Positions 1 through 11,459 of a stretch of DNA of 64,000 nt are shown here, in pieces. Under the pieces are notes generated by a model, which was given only the letters and a program-made list of their open reading frames with translations, did not search any database and was not told where the DNA came from. Origin of the DNA: Linnemannia elongata (taxonomy: Eukaryota > Mortierellomycota > Mortierellomycetes > Mortierellales > Mortierellaceae); the NCBI GenBank assembly GCA_036320915.1, contig JAXBDG010000007.1, positions 992,001 to 1,056,000 of the forward strand, read 5' to 3'. The position numbers and the translations under genes were made by a program. Each line of letters opens with the position of its first letter. Within the stretch, counting starts at the first letter, position 1.

Positions 1-2480
1 TCCAGCTTAAAAGTGGCCGACTCTTCTGTCAACATGGCTGACTTAGTCTTGCTGTCAGTTGGGGCGGGCTCGATACCCAAGGGAATAGTCCAGCGCGAGG
101 TGTTCTCATCTGCTGAAAGGTCTCCCGACGACAGGTATCTGGACTGCTTGAAGGTCAAAGTGCTGGCATCAGCATCCTCCTCGACATCAACAACCGGGTA
201 CTAATGAGAAAAGCCACGGAGTATAAGTCAGTCTGCTGATTTAAGTTCTTAAAAAATCAAGGTGAAAGACGTTCGACAGTGATCCTGTTAACATTGTCAT
301 AAAGCCCTCTAACTTACGCCAACTTGCTTGATCCATGCATTCATAAACTGGCCAACATTGACACCCGAAGCCTCACTCAAGGCTGCCCATAGATCCTCAG
401 TACTGGTGTTCTTGTAGGCGTGCTTCTTGATGTAGATGCGAATGCCCTCCAGGAATACATCCAGACCAAGATACGAACTCAGCATACGGATGCAAGAAGC
501 CCCCTTGTAGTAGCTGATGGCGTCAAAGATCTGGTGGATCTCATGTGGGTGCTTGCAGGGGACCTCGATGGGGTGACTGCTCCTGAGTCCGTCCAAAGCC
601 AAACCCATTTGGAATCCATCAGCAATAAAGTAGGACCAGTTGTCCCACTCGGGGAAGAACTTTGACACAGCCAAGTTGCCGACCCAGGTGGCGAATCCTT
701 CGTTCAGCCAGAGGTAGTCCCACCAATCCATCGTGACCAAGTTTCCAAACCACTGATGTGCAATCTCGTGGCAAATGGTATACTAAATATATGGCATGTT
801 GTCAACATGAGGAATAATTGGTTAGATATCATTTTCTTGCATCCTTAGATAGCTACTCACTTTTTTAAGGTGTTTCCAACTTACGGCAATGTGGCGCTTG
901 TAGCTGAGATCGCTAGTCTTTTCGTTGAACAGGAGGCGGATGGCGCGATAAGTGACAAGACCCCAGTTCTCCATGGCGCCTGATTCAAAGTCAGGGATGG
1001 TGATAAGATCCATCTTAGGCAGAGGATAGGCGACACCGAACAGCTCAGTAAAGTACTCGAGTGCAAGAGGGGTCACTGACAGGGCAAACTCGGCCTCCTC
1101 GGTCTTTCCTGGTAGAACATAAACACGGCAAGTAATGGGCTTGGGCAAGTTCTTGGTCACGGTCTCGATGTACTCAAACTTGCCAACAATAAACGCCACC
1201 AGCTATCATGCCAAAGAAAAAGCCAAGGATCAGTTGATGTTTGTTTGAAAAAAAAGTGGGTCAGTGCATCGTCGGTGGTCTATCTGGAACCAAGGGACTT
1301 ACGTAGGTGCTCATCACTGGCGTGGTAGCAAACTTGACCTCCTTGAGAGGTCTCAATGGGCCGTCAACTGTGTCGCCCTTCTGGGCTGAAGGAACGTCGC
1401 CCTTCTGTGCAGAGGGAGCATCTCCCTTTTGCGTCGAAGGCACGTCTCCCTTTTGCGTCGAAGGCACGTCTCCCTTTTGTGTTGAAGGCACGTCTCCTTT
1501 CTGTGTGGAAGGCACATCTCCCTTTTGTGTGGAAAGCACATCCCCCTTTTGTGTCGAAGGCACATCTCCCTTCTGTGCAGAAGGGACGTCACCCTTTTGA
1601 GCTGAGGGAACGTCTCCTTTCTGAGCTGAGTCGCCCTTGACTTTTGCACTGTGTCCAACATCCTTCTCCGAGATGACGTTCATGTTCGACAAGGCAACAA
1701 GGTCTGTAGGCACGCGCAGGGTCACATCAAACGTAGCCTTGATCGCAGGCTAAAAACATGCACAAAATAACAGAACAACAGGTCCATATTAGTCCATCAT
1801 CCTTACAGATGTCGGCATAGATACAAAAACACACACAGCCTTGAAAGAGCCTATCTCTCTCGCTCAAATGTACCTCGTCCCAGCAAGGGAATGCCTTGCG
1901 AGCATCTGTGGCTTCAAACTGAGTAGTGGCAATGTAGTGGGTCTTGCCAGCATCATCCTTGAACGAGCTTCGGTAGAATCCGTTCATGCTCTCGTTCAGA
2001 ACACCCTTGAAGACGATGTGCAACACTGCGGTCGATCCAGGCTGGAGTTCGTCCGCAAACACCAACGTCGCTGTCTCGTTGTCCTTGTCAAGCGTAATAT
2101 CCGTCGCATTCTGGCTATATATTCGCGCAGCAACAGCAACAGCAGCAACGACAAAAACGAACAAACGTTTGGCGAGTCAGGTATCGACCCATGAAGTAAC
2201 AAACAAGAGTGTCAGTGCCAGAGCGCAACTGATATGAAAGCAAATTGTTATTTTACCTGGATTCGGTCTTGAGGGCGAGGTTGGTCAGTTTTGCAGAGAT
2301 GAGGTCGAGCTGGTTGGAGTTGAGGGTGATGGCAGTGGTGGGTTTGTTGATGTCAAGGTTGATGAGGACTTGTCCGTAAAAGTTGAATGTGGTCAGGTCC
2401 GGGGTGAGGGTGAGATCGTAGTGGGTTGGTCGGACGTTTGTTGGGAGGACTACGCGTCCTGTTCCTGCGTGGGGGTCCAT
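1..2480 (-). CDS. APE2: M1 family zinc aminopeptidase (Ape2/Aap1, puromycin-sensitive type), 3' partial
   Basis: Zinc metalloprotease that removes N-terminal residues from peptides, probably cytosolic. Exons on the minus strand: 2480-2257, 2114-1874, 1749-1303, 1202-885, 782-318 and 200 to the window edge; all junctions are GT-AG and in frame. The exopeptidase motif GAMEN lies near residues 379-383 (exon 4). The zinc motif HEIAH is at about 415-419, followed by NEGFA carrying the third ligand Glu (exon 5). The N-terminal domain has the family hallmark CWDEPAIK. Exon 3 carries ten copies of an octapeptide (QKGDVPST-like), lengthening a loop that is about 10-15 residues in relatives to about 100. 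The start is the first ATG of the conserved frame, just before the PTNVRPTHYDL-like opening. The C-terminal ERAP1-like domain continues outside the window. The family is certain; the exact orthologue is less so. Confidence 0.93.
1384..1623 (-). repeat. 24-bp in-frame minisatellite inside the aminopeptidase
   Basis: About ten tandem 24-bp units encode QKGDVPS(T/A). Variants include DVLST and DAPSA, and partial units flank both ends (KGDSA, KGDTVDG). Because the unit is a multiple of three without stops, several other frames stay open across it and create spurious ORFs on both strands. Units differ at third positions and at Ala/Thr, so the array is not perfectly homogenised. Confidence 0.95.
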
Positions 2481-2915
2481 GGTATGGGGGATTTGAGAGG
2501 TGGAGTGGGAGAAGAAAGAGGTCAAGGAAAAGAAGAAGTAGAAGAGAGAAACAAAAAGAAAAAAAAGAAGAAAAGAAGGAGAGAGTGTCGTTGAGGTCGA
2601 TGCGACAGGGACAGATTTGCACACGCAGAGGTAGACCCAGAGAGAGAGAGAGAGAGAGACAGACGCGTGCCCATCTAAGACCGCCCCTCGTTTTCAGAGA
2701 GCACCGTGGGAAACACCCAATCCCCGCTCATCCCATGGGCTGCTTTGCTGCTGGCAACACGCACTAACGAGGTTTTTTTTTTCTCTTTCCTTCTATCCTC
2801 TCTCTTTGACTTTGTGAACTTCTAGTGCAACTTGTACGGTACACTCCTACTTACTCGTGTGCTCATTGTTTCTTTGCTTGATTTTATTCATTGGCCAGCA
2901 GAGCACAAAAAAAAA
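2481..2915. promoter_or_regulatory. Intergenic: aminopeptidase 5' leader and 3' region of the upstream gene
   Basis: No gene seen. The strand transcribed for the aminopeptidase is strongly C/T-rich just before its ATG (2490-2600). An (AG)n run of about ten units lies at 2639-2659. A minus-strand AATAAA (2883-2888) sits about 28 bases after the stop of the 2916-4382 gene and is a plausible poly(A) signal. Confidence 0.5.
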
Positions 2916-4382
2916 CTAAACGTAGAGCTCCGTGGTGCCTTCAACAGTCCTGCCCAGTAGCGTCGCGGTCGCGTTCACGCGGAGAGGGGATTCGAGGATA
3001 TAGATACATAGCTCAACCTTGACCGGCGCCTTGACCAACTCCATCTGATCAATCGCCACATCCGGCATCGGAATCGTCACCTTGGCAATTTTCGAGACTC
3101 CCTCCGACGTAATATATCGTGGATCGCGGCTACGGCCACTCGAAGGGAAAGATGCCGCCGTCTTCAACACATTCTCGCCGGTCGAGTACTGGCGAGAACC
3201 GGTCCTTCCACGTGAGATCTGCCGGTCACCCTCATGGTCTGATCGATAGCCACCTGTCCGCTCTCCTTCACCCGTCTCCATGCCCCTCGTCAAAGAATAC
3301 CGATTCAGCCCACTTTTCTTGCTGTTGCTGGTGGCGATGGCTGTTGTGGAGGTTAGGGTGGATGTCGCTGCTGCGGTACCGTACAGGATGGTCTCAATGG
3401 GATAAGGCCAGGCCTCACTCCAAAAGGTCTTCTTCACAACCTGGTCTGGTCCAATGTCGTCTCCAGGACGGAAAAACACTGCAAACCGGTCTTGACACCG
3501 CCACGAACCGTTCGAAGAAGAGAACCGCTTCTGGATAGGATCGACCCCCTCGCGCCAACGCATGCTCGACTCGATACCATAATACCGAGTCGCCGTACAG
3601 CTCACAGGACGTTGTGGAATTGCCGTGAACCCAACTGTGGTAATATCTGCCTCCTTGCTCTCATCCCGAGCGATGGGTAAGGGTGAAGCGGCTCTGTTGA
3701 GCGGCTCCTCTAGGCTGACCATCAAGCCACTATCGCAAGGTACTGGTGCTGCAAGGGACTCGGCCATTTCAGAAGCGATACGTGCGCGTTGCTTCTCGCT
3801 CTGAATGGGGATGTCGTCTCCGTTGGCGGCAAGGTTGGGGGCAGTGCGGGTCTTTCTGGTAGGCCTGTGCTTGGTGGTTTCAGATACGCGACCCACGCTT
3901 GCGGATCGAAGCACACTAGAGGGGAGAGAGTAGCACTGGACACCTTCAAGACGAGGTGATATCGCCGAGAAGAACGAAGGACCCGTCGGACTGGTAGGAC
4001 TCGTGGGAGTGCTTGAGAGATAGCTGTCATTGGAGTGGAGGAGGACAGGTACAGGCGGAAGGCTCTCTAAGGGAGGGTTGCTGAGGGACATATGGGAGAC
4101 AATGGAACGTGGTCTTGGTGGCGGCCGCAGCGAGCCTGAGCCAGGTAAGGGCACGGGAGAGCCGGATATTTTGTCTTGGGATGACTTGCGAGGAGCTGTG
4201 CGGGCGACTGGAGTGATGGGTGATAAGGGTGCATTGGGGATGGGTAAAGGAGAAGTGGGTGGGGGGATAGCATCGAGGTCGACTATGATGGGTTGTGAGC
4301 GCAACTTTGCCAGCTGGCTAGCTGTTGTTCGGGCTTTGTTGTTGCTCGCGGAGCTCAGTACGGTTGGAGTTGCTGTGACCAT
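2916..4382 (-). CDS. Unrecognised Ser/Pro-rich protein, 488 aa
   Basis: Intronless frame of 488 codons; its ATG has a good context (G at -3, G at +4). The first 260 or so residues are low complexity, rich in Ser, Pro and Thr, with several basic stretches, and look disordered. Roughly residues 260-335 look more ordered and rich in aromatics (WREGVDP, RFAVFFRPGDDIG, FWSEAWPYPIETILYG). A hydrophobic C-terminus follows (VKVELCIYILESPLRVNATATLL). There is no signal peptide and no clear membrane helix. I do not recognise a family. It could be a lineage-specific regulatory or scaffold protein, but no function can be assigned from the sequence. It lies upstream of, and in the same direction as, the aminopeptidase. 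Confidence 0.7.
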   Translation of the reverse strand: MVTATPTVLSSASNNKARTTASQLAKLRSQPIIVDLDAIPPPTSPLPIPNAPLSPITPVARTAPRKSSQDKISGSPVPLPGSGSLRPPPRPRSIVSHMSLSNPPLESLPPVPVLLHSNDSYLSSTPTSPTSPTGPSFFSAISPRLEGVQCYSLPSSVLRSASVGRVSETTKHRPTRKTRTAPNLAANGDDIPIQSEKQRARIASEMAESLAAPVPCDSGLMVSLEEPLNRAASPLPIARDESKEADITTVGFTAIPQRPVSCTATRYYGIESSMRWREGVDPIQKRFSSSNGSWRCQDRFAVFFRPGDDIGPDQVVKKTFWSEAWPYPIETILYGTAAATSTLTSTTAIATSNSKKSGLNRYSLTRGMETGEGERTGGYRSDHEGDRQISRGRTGSRQYSTGENVLKTAASFPSSGRSRDPRYITSEGVSKIAKVTIPMPDVAIDQMELVKAPVKVELCIYILESPLRVNATATLLGRTVEGTTELYV

Positions 4383-6177
4383 GGCTGGAATATGGAAGGG
4401 GGATGGGTTTTTATTTTAGCTGGGACTGGGAGTAAGTAGTATGAGAGCGGGGGGAGAATGTTCTGGTTGATGGATGGTATGGTATGGCAAGGATGGTGTG
4501 TGCGTGTTGAGCAATTGAAGGAGAGAAGCGAAGTGCGGGAAAAAGGAAAAAAAAAGAAGTGTATTGACGAGAGTAGAGGAGAGGGAAGGGGAAGGGGAAG
4601 AGGAAGAGTGATAAAGAAAGAAGGAAGAAAAGAAAGAGAGAGAAGAAGATGGAATAAAGGTAATGGTCCTGAACATGAACCATGGACAAGGTGAGCTTGG
4701 GAAAGGGGGAGTAAAAGATGGCAGATATGATTGAAATGAATTGGACAGTAACCTAACAGTGGATACGCAGAGTAATGAATGAATGAAAGGATGGATAAGT
4801 GGGTGAATGAATGATATTCGTTGTTGCCCTTTTGGTTTGTTGTTTTTCTTTCAGTTTCTTTCTTTCTTCCCAATTGTCCTCGGCGTTTGTAGTTTGGGCT
4901 GCGGGAAATGAGGAAGAGAGGAGGGGAGAGGGACAACAGAGAGATACAGTGTTTGTGTTCACCCCATTCGTTGCAGCTTTGCTTGTAGTCTATCCCTTCT
5001 CAATCCATCCCTGCATTATTATTTTTATTTTGAATTGAGAAGCGAAAATAAACCATCCTTTCGTCCTATTGACCTTATCCATTTTTTGCTTGTTGGTTGT
5101 TTGTTTACTTTGATGATGCATCGCTTTACCATTGGAAGTCAGAAGGAAGGAAAATGGGGCACACACTCTAGGTGCAGGAAAAAAAAAGAGGTCGACGATA
5201 ACGACCCATTGGCAATAAGAGTCCATGTCCACACCACTCTCACACATCGTTAAAGAGAAAGGGAGACAGAATGAAAAACAACAACCAAGAAATGGTACGA
5301 CAAACAAGCGACGACAGGGGAATGAAAATTAAGGGCTGAGAGGAAACTGAGGCCCTCTGTGCAACGGTTTTGTTTTGATTGACAAGAACCCCCCCCAACG
5401 GAAAAACAACGACAACAGCAATAGTAATAGCCAAGGACAAGATCAACACATACAACAAATAACATCAACAACCACAACGGTTTTCTTACTCCCATTTTCT
5501 CTTCTGGATGAAGTTGGGATGGACAGACGGACAGCGGTGAGGGTGGAGGGTGTCCAATATTGCGCACAGCACCGGACACTGGAAATAGGTACATTGTCTA
5601 AGAAATGGGAAGAAATCTCATTTTACTTTGTTTGGCTACTTGGTTTGTTAGCTTTCTGGTTTGTTGGCTAGCTGGCCGACTGGCCGACTGGATACATGCT
5701 TGAAAGAATAGGGAACGAGTCGGAGTTGTGTGTGCGTTTATGGCCCATCCATCCATTCATGGGCACATAGAAAGATCCTAACTCCAAGGATGGACAACAA
5801 GCAGCAACAATAAGGAAAAGGTTGCTTGCTGAGCAATGAAGGATAGAACCAATTGTTCTGTACTATTCGTCGAATAAGAATAAGAAAGAGCGTTGACCAC
5901 CGCCCACTAGACCTAGGGAGATGGGTCGGGCTCCTGCTTGGTGTCTCCCTCCCTCCCCCTCAGCGCCTCCTTTTGCTCTCGCCACTCAGCCAACCGTGCA
6001 TGAAAGGGAGAAAAATAGATGTGCCTGGTCCAAGCCCACTCCTGCTTGGGTATGCGGCCATCCCAATTATCGATTAACCACACTTTGGCCTTCGCTTTCC
6101 TTCTCATTAACTCCTGTTAGACCCTGACTAACATTTTTAACATCTATTTTCAATCTTCTTCAAGTCTGCGCGCGCCG

Positions 6178-6209
<32 letters not shown>

Positions 6210-7362
6210 TAGAAAAGCAAGGAGGAGATGTGGCCCGCTCCAAAACAATTGCAAAGAAGGGGTGCAGGAGCAGGGGTCCGACTCGACTCGATTCGGCTGG
6301 GGTCGCGCCCAAGGCAAGCATAGATACGCATCCTGAGATTAGAAAGAAGGAAACTAAAAAAAATAATACCCGCGACAACACTGCAACCACAGGCATAGAG
6401 AACAATCTTTCAAGATAATCATTCTCTGCACTAAGAAAAAAAGTTGCGGACCCATGTCCTTTCTTTCTTCTTTGCTCTTGTTTTTGTTGTTTTACGCATT
6501 GTCCCATGCAAGAGTACAACAATACAATCCACAGAAGCCGAAATGCTCATCCCCATGCCTGATGGTCCTTCTTCTTTCGTATTTCTTCGTATTTTCCATC
6601 CCGCGCCCAGACCTTTTTCGTTTGCATGCTATCAAAGCACGTTCATTGGGATTCTTTCTCTTTCTTTCACAAAGAGCCTCAGCGGACAGTGTACAGCAGG
6701 CAGAAGGACGAGAAAGAGTCATGAATTGGAAAAGCTGAAAAAGTAAAAAAGACAAGCAACTCCCAGGGTGGGACAAAAGTTAGGCGGGATAGGATAAGAA
6801 GGAAAGAAGGGAGGGAGGAAGCAATGAAAAACAACAACTCGTTTTTGTTGTAATCCTCACTTCTCACCTCTTTTTTTTTTTCTCACCCGTTTTTGTAACT
6901 TCTTTTCACTTTGTGCACACGCACTCGTATCTTCCACATAACTCACACACGACCTTTGTCTCAGACGCTCAGACAGGCCTACACCCTCCAGAGAAGAGTT
7001 GAATGGACCTGGCTTTGAACTTAGTTATGCATCGCATTTTCACGATAAAGGCAATCATACCCACAAAGAAAAAACTAAAGGTGCGGTAAGTTGGCAGTTC
7101 CTTACAGTTCCTGACTGAGAGATAAAAAAAAAAAAAAACTGAGTGAGGGTCCATACACACATGTCCACACGTCTCGCGCTCTCCCCTCCTCTGCCGTGCC
7201 TTGCTGTCCCTTGGCAATTGGCAATGGCGCCATTTTGCACTGCCTCCTCAAAGTCAACCCAATGCATTTTTGGTCGTTGTTTGTTTTTTATCCCATGGGA
7301 ATTTATTTTTCAACAAGTTTCGCTTGAATAGCGTTTTTTTTCTTTTGCCTATTTCATTATTG
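4383..7362. other. Gene-poor 3-kb interval, low complexity
   Basis: Nothing I can support as a gene. Short frames on both strands are low-complexity shadows. The part next to 4382 (4383-4960) is purine-rich on the plus strand, i.e. a C/T-rich leader for the minus-strand gene. An A28 tract lies at 6178-6205. The distal part is the 3' flank of the SWAP gene; a minus-strand AATAAA at 7302-7307 lies about 56 bases past its stop. An unrecognised non-coding RNA cannot be excluded. Confidence 0.5.
6178..6205. repeat. Poly(A) tract, 28 bases
   Basis: Uninterrupted A28 directly after a GCGCGCG stretch. It is not preceded by a recognisable retroelement or a processed gene copy, so it reads as a simple intergenic homopolymer. 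Confidence 0.9.
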
Positions 7363-9561
7363 TCATTCATCTCTTTCTTGCAATAAACGTGTGCGTTTCC
7401 GAAGTGAAAAAGAAAAAGCATCGGGCGATTGTGACCTTGTTGTCGGCGGAGACCGGGACCAAGACCTCGATCTCGTTGAATGGCGAGCAACAATATTATC
7501 TGCCTCATCCACAGTCTCAGTCATTTCAACGTCGCTTGTTACTGCCGCTCCTTGCTCTTCTTGCTCCGGCACTGGCACTAGCGCTTGCACTTGAACTTGC
7601 TCCAATCTTTCATACGAGTCTTTCCTCTGTTTCTGCCTAAACAGCTCCTTAATTCTCTGAAGGCGATCTAATCGGCGCATCTCGTCCGTCCTGCTACTAC
7701 TATTGCTGGCGGATGATGCTTCGCTCACTAGGCTGACCTGTAACGTATCGTGGCCAGCAGCAAAAGTCGTCTCTTCAGTGCTTTCGACACCCATTCCCTC
7801 CAATATCCCCATAACCGAGTCTTCAGTGGGACGTTTCTCAGTTTCCGAAAGTGTTGCTGACTGCTCTGAAAGTAAGACGGCGTGGGATTCGGAGTGTGTG
7901 ATAATTTGACTGTCGAAGATCTCGCGTCTCCTGGTCATGTAATAGTCATGCCATACATGTCCAGGCTTCATGAACTCGAATCGAATGTCGGTGCTTGATA
8001 GCAGTTTCTTTTCGTACACAGGATCGTTTTGGTGTTCCTTGAGAAATTCGATCGTCTTTTCGACCACTTTCACCAGATCCAAACGAAGTCGTCTTCATAT
8101 GTTGGAAGGAATGGGAAACAATAAAGTATGGTCAGACAATGAATCAGACATCGTCAGCAACAATCTTCAGACGATGGAAAATTTAAATACTTACAGCTCC
8201 TTCTCGGCAAGTACGGCGGCTTTCCGTTCCTGCTCTTCTTGCTCCGCCCTCGCTTCCTCCTCTTCCCGTTGCCGAACCTCCTCGGCATATTCATAGAGCC
8301 CCGTCTGCATCAGCCATCGGATGTGCTTGTAGAACTGGAAGAGGTGGTGCCGTTTGCTCATGAAGGCAAAGTTTGGGTTGGCTGCCTGCTTTGCTTGAAG
8401 GATAATCTCCATAGTCGACTCTGAGCTGCTGTTGACAAACTTGGCCGTCCGCTCGATCAACGCAAGCGTTTTCTCGTTCTCCGGCTATGTATATATGCAT
8501 TATTGCAAATGTATACTACAAATTAATAGCGCGTTCGATTTACGCTTCCATCGACCTTGATTGTTTTCCTCTTCCGAAACTTACCACGGCCATCCCTTCG
8601 GGTACATCAAAGTGCAGGTGGAATGTTGGCTCGAGAACTTGGTCTTCCTGGTTGCCATCATAATCGTAATGGACTCCTCTGTAACTTGATCCTTCTCGCT
8701 GCTCCTGCTTTCGATCTATCAAATAAAACATGATAATGGTCATTCGAATTAATAGTGCGCCGAGTAGTAGAAGGAGAATAGCCTGGCATTATTACGCCCA
8801 GCCGCCTTACCCAAGTAGTCTTTCCGCTCGTCCTCGTCCATATCGAACAGCAATTCCTCGTCAGAATCCAGATCCTCAAAGCGCTCCTCGTTGAGTTCAT
8901 CAGAATCGTTCAGGAAGTGATTGTCATGAATTTCCCGTGGTCCTGTGTACAATCTCTGATCGTCGAGTAGGTTCCGAACATCATATCTATTTTGTATACG
9001 TGCAGCGCGGACAAATAAGATACAGCAGTAAGCAGTCAGTAAAGCGAACGATACTTGTTTTGAGCAGTTGCCGAAAGGACATAACAGCACAGAAGTGATT
9101 ACATGAAAGATGTCAATTGGGACACGCTTCTTCCCCTTTAGACTTGACTCCTAGGAGTTATAAAAAGTATTGGCAATATTGCCCTTTATCGAGGGGAGAG
9201 CTCCATGAGGAGGCTATATGTCCTTGTTTGTTCCTGTACCACGCATGTGATAGGGCTAGAACGACTCCACGGGTCTCCTCTTTTTATTTCTCTCTCCCTT
9301 TCTGTTTCTACCCTTGAATTTGTATTACCTGTCGAGCCAGAGCGCGTATTCGCTAGAAGGGTCTTCCCCTTGCCAGGTGATGAGCCATTGGCCTTGCTCG
9401 ATGGCCGCGGCCATGCTGTCAGCCTGGAAGAGGAGTGCCTCGTAACCAAAGGCTGACAGTTCGTTCTTTAGGGCATTGGCTTTCCTGTCCCTGTAGTTGA
9501 GTGGTGCCCCTGAGGCAGCTGTCTGTCCACGTGTCGAGTCGAGATCAGGATCGTTCCACAT
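7363..9561 (-). CDS. SFSWAP: SWAP-type splicing regulator (DRY_EERY domain, SURP modules, RS-like tail)
   Basis: Nuclear regulator of pre-mRNA splicing, by family. Exons on the minus strand: 9561-9329, 8986-8811, 8715-8585, 8484-8195 and 8092-7363, giving 519 aa with every junction in phase. Residues 1 to about 150 form the DRY_EERY domain (FGYEALLF, LDRYDVRNLLDD, the RFEDLDSDEELL region). A clear SURP module follows (IERTAKFVNSSS with NPNFAFM and FQFYKHIRWL). After a Glu/Arg/Ala coiled coil comes a second, degenerate SURP (VVEKTIEFLKEHQND with FEFMKPGHVWHDYYM). The C-terminus has a short RS-like stretch (STRSRSWSRSPPTTRS). This matches animal SFSWAP order, although animal proteins are usually longer. 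The name is confident at family level. Confidence 0.88.
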
Positions 9562-9915
9562 GTCGCCGTTGTGTGCGTATGTGTGTAGGCGTGATTCAAC
9601 AGCAATAGTTGTTCAAAGCGACCTTGCAGACAGACTCCTTTACCCTACGAACAAAACGTGACCGTGTTTTCTTTTTCAGGCACAGCAGCACGATCCAGGG
9701 GTGCTAGAGCAGAAACTGATCGATCAGCGACAAATGCACGCACATCAGGGAAGGGGACGCGTAAGAATATGCAAAATGGACTACTTGGGCTTTGATTTTC
9801 GTTGCTCTCGATCGATTTTCTTTCTTTTTTTCTTTTTTTTTCTCTTCATGAACAACAGGTTATCGATGGGATGGGAAAAAGGGAGGGGCGTGCAGGAAGG
9901 CTAAAGGGCGCCCGA

Positions 9916-9946
<31 letters not shown>

Positions 9947-11459
9947 GAGCGAATGTGGAAGAAGAAGGCCTTGATAAATGTACATGTACACACGATTAGA
10001 TAACTGCGTGCAGGCTGTCATGGATCAATCGCACAAAGAGTGGAGTAGGGGTGGAGTCTAGAGAAACAAAAAGGACATCGCTCTAAGAATGAAAATAAAA
10101 CAAGATGTCACGGAGACAGATCCTCGTCCGGAGCAGTAAAGAGAAAAGAGGAGCGGAGCAATGAGATAGGATGCCAATAGAAATGTTGTCAAATGCCTAA
10201 GGGGAGGGAACAAATCCATACACTCGGAATCTCCTAGTCTTTCTCTCTCTCCTTCCCTTTCCTACTGCATTCTTTATATTTGTTTTCGATTTCGAACCCC
10301 AATTTTAACGCTTCGGATATGCCCATCGATCATAACCATTCGTTGCACCATTGCTTTAATTCGTTGGGGAGTATAAGAGGATACTTTACGTACCCCCCTT
10401 CGCACCCTACCCAGCAGATAGGAGCCAGCAATGCAGGCGAATGTTTATTATTATTCTGGATAAACAAACCTTTTTTTTTTCTTTTCTATTTTGTTGTTTG
10501 TTTTGTTTGCCTTCTTTATTGGTTGGATTGGAGAGATGGGATGATCGAACTCACTGTTGGTCGCCTTGGCCAGTCCATTGTACAACTCCTATTCATAAAT
10601 AGGATTCGACACTATAGTCATTCGTGCTGACTGAAATGCATTCGTTTTGGCTTGATTGCACATGGATGTGAAGTAGTCCAATTGGAATAACAGGAACAAC
10701 ATATTTATCGTACATTCTGTTGTATGTAGCAATTGAACTACTTGTACACCGCGCGCAACCATCGACACCTGGGGGGTTACCTACCAACCTTTCTCTCTGT
10801 TTCCAATTGGCTGCAATGAATAAGCACGATCGGAGGATGAAGGTGCTTCGTGGAGGTGAATCGCACTTTTTTTCTTTTCTTTTTTTCTCTCAATCGCTTC
10901 CCTTCACGCTCACTTTTCCTTGCTCCTTTACTTGTACTGCTGCTTGCCTTTGTGCTTTGCGCTTTGGGATTGTTCTGTGTTTTTATCATCCATCAACAAA
11001 CAACAGCAAACTTGACGCCCTCTCTCTCTTTCTCTCTTCCAATTATCTTTTCGTTTGCTTTCGCTTCCTTTCTATTTCCCCTTCTCTCTCCTCTCTCTCA
11101 CCTTTTCCCTCCCCACTCTTTACCTTAACCGAACTTCTCCTTCTCTTTGGCCGTTGGCCTTCCTCCTTCCCTCAACTCGCGACCATCGACACTTCCGACA
11201 CCTCCACCAGCCCTCTCACCTATCCCCCACGAGTCCATCATCTCCACTCCTCCTCAATGACTCCTGTCTCTTCCCACTAAATCCCTCATTCCCTCATTCC
11301 CTCATCTGCTCAGTCGTAATATTCTTTGTTCTCTTTAAAGTTATTTTAGAATAGCAATAATACCACTAATACCACTCCCACCGCTACTTTCTCCGCTTTC
11401 CTCTCCTCCTCCTCTCTGCGCCTAATTAATTCTCTTCTCCATAATCATACACATACTTG
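9562..11459. promoter_or_regulatory. Divergent intergenic region between SWAP gene and ABC transporter
   Basis: No gene seen. A T28 tract lies at 9916-9943. From about 10,870 to 11,450 the plus strand is strongly C/T-rich, as upstream of most genes in this window, and probably forms the promoter and long leader of the ABC transporter. CCCTCATT units are repeated three times near 11,283-11,306. ORFs here are pyrimidine-tract artefacts. Confidence 0.5.
9916..9943. repeat. Poly(T) tract, 28 bases
   Basis: Uninterrupted T28 in the gap between the divergent SWAP and ABC transporter genes. Confidence 0.9.

Noticed and set aside
1384..1623. Possible CRISPR-like direct repeats
   Set aside because: Units are contiguous 24-bp in-frame copies without spacers, inside a eukaryotic coding exon.
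6178..6205. Poly(A) as the tail of a retroelement insertion
   Set aside because: No reverse transcriptase, target-site duplication or gene-like sequence lies next to it.
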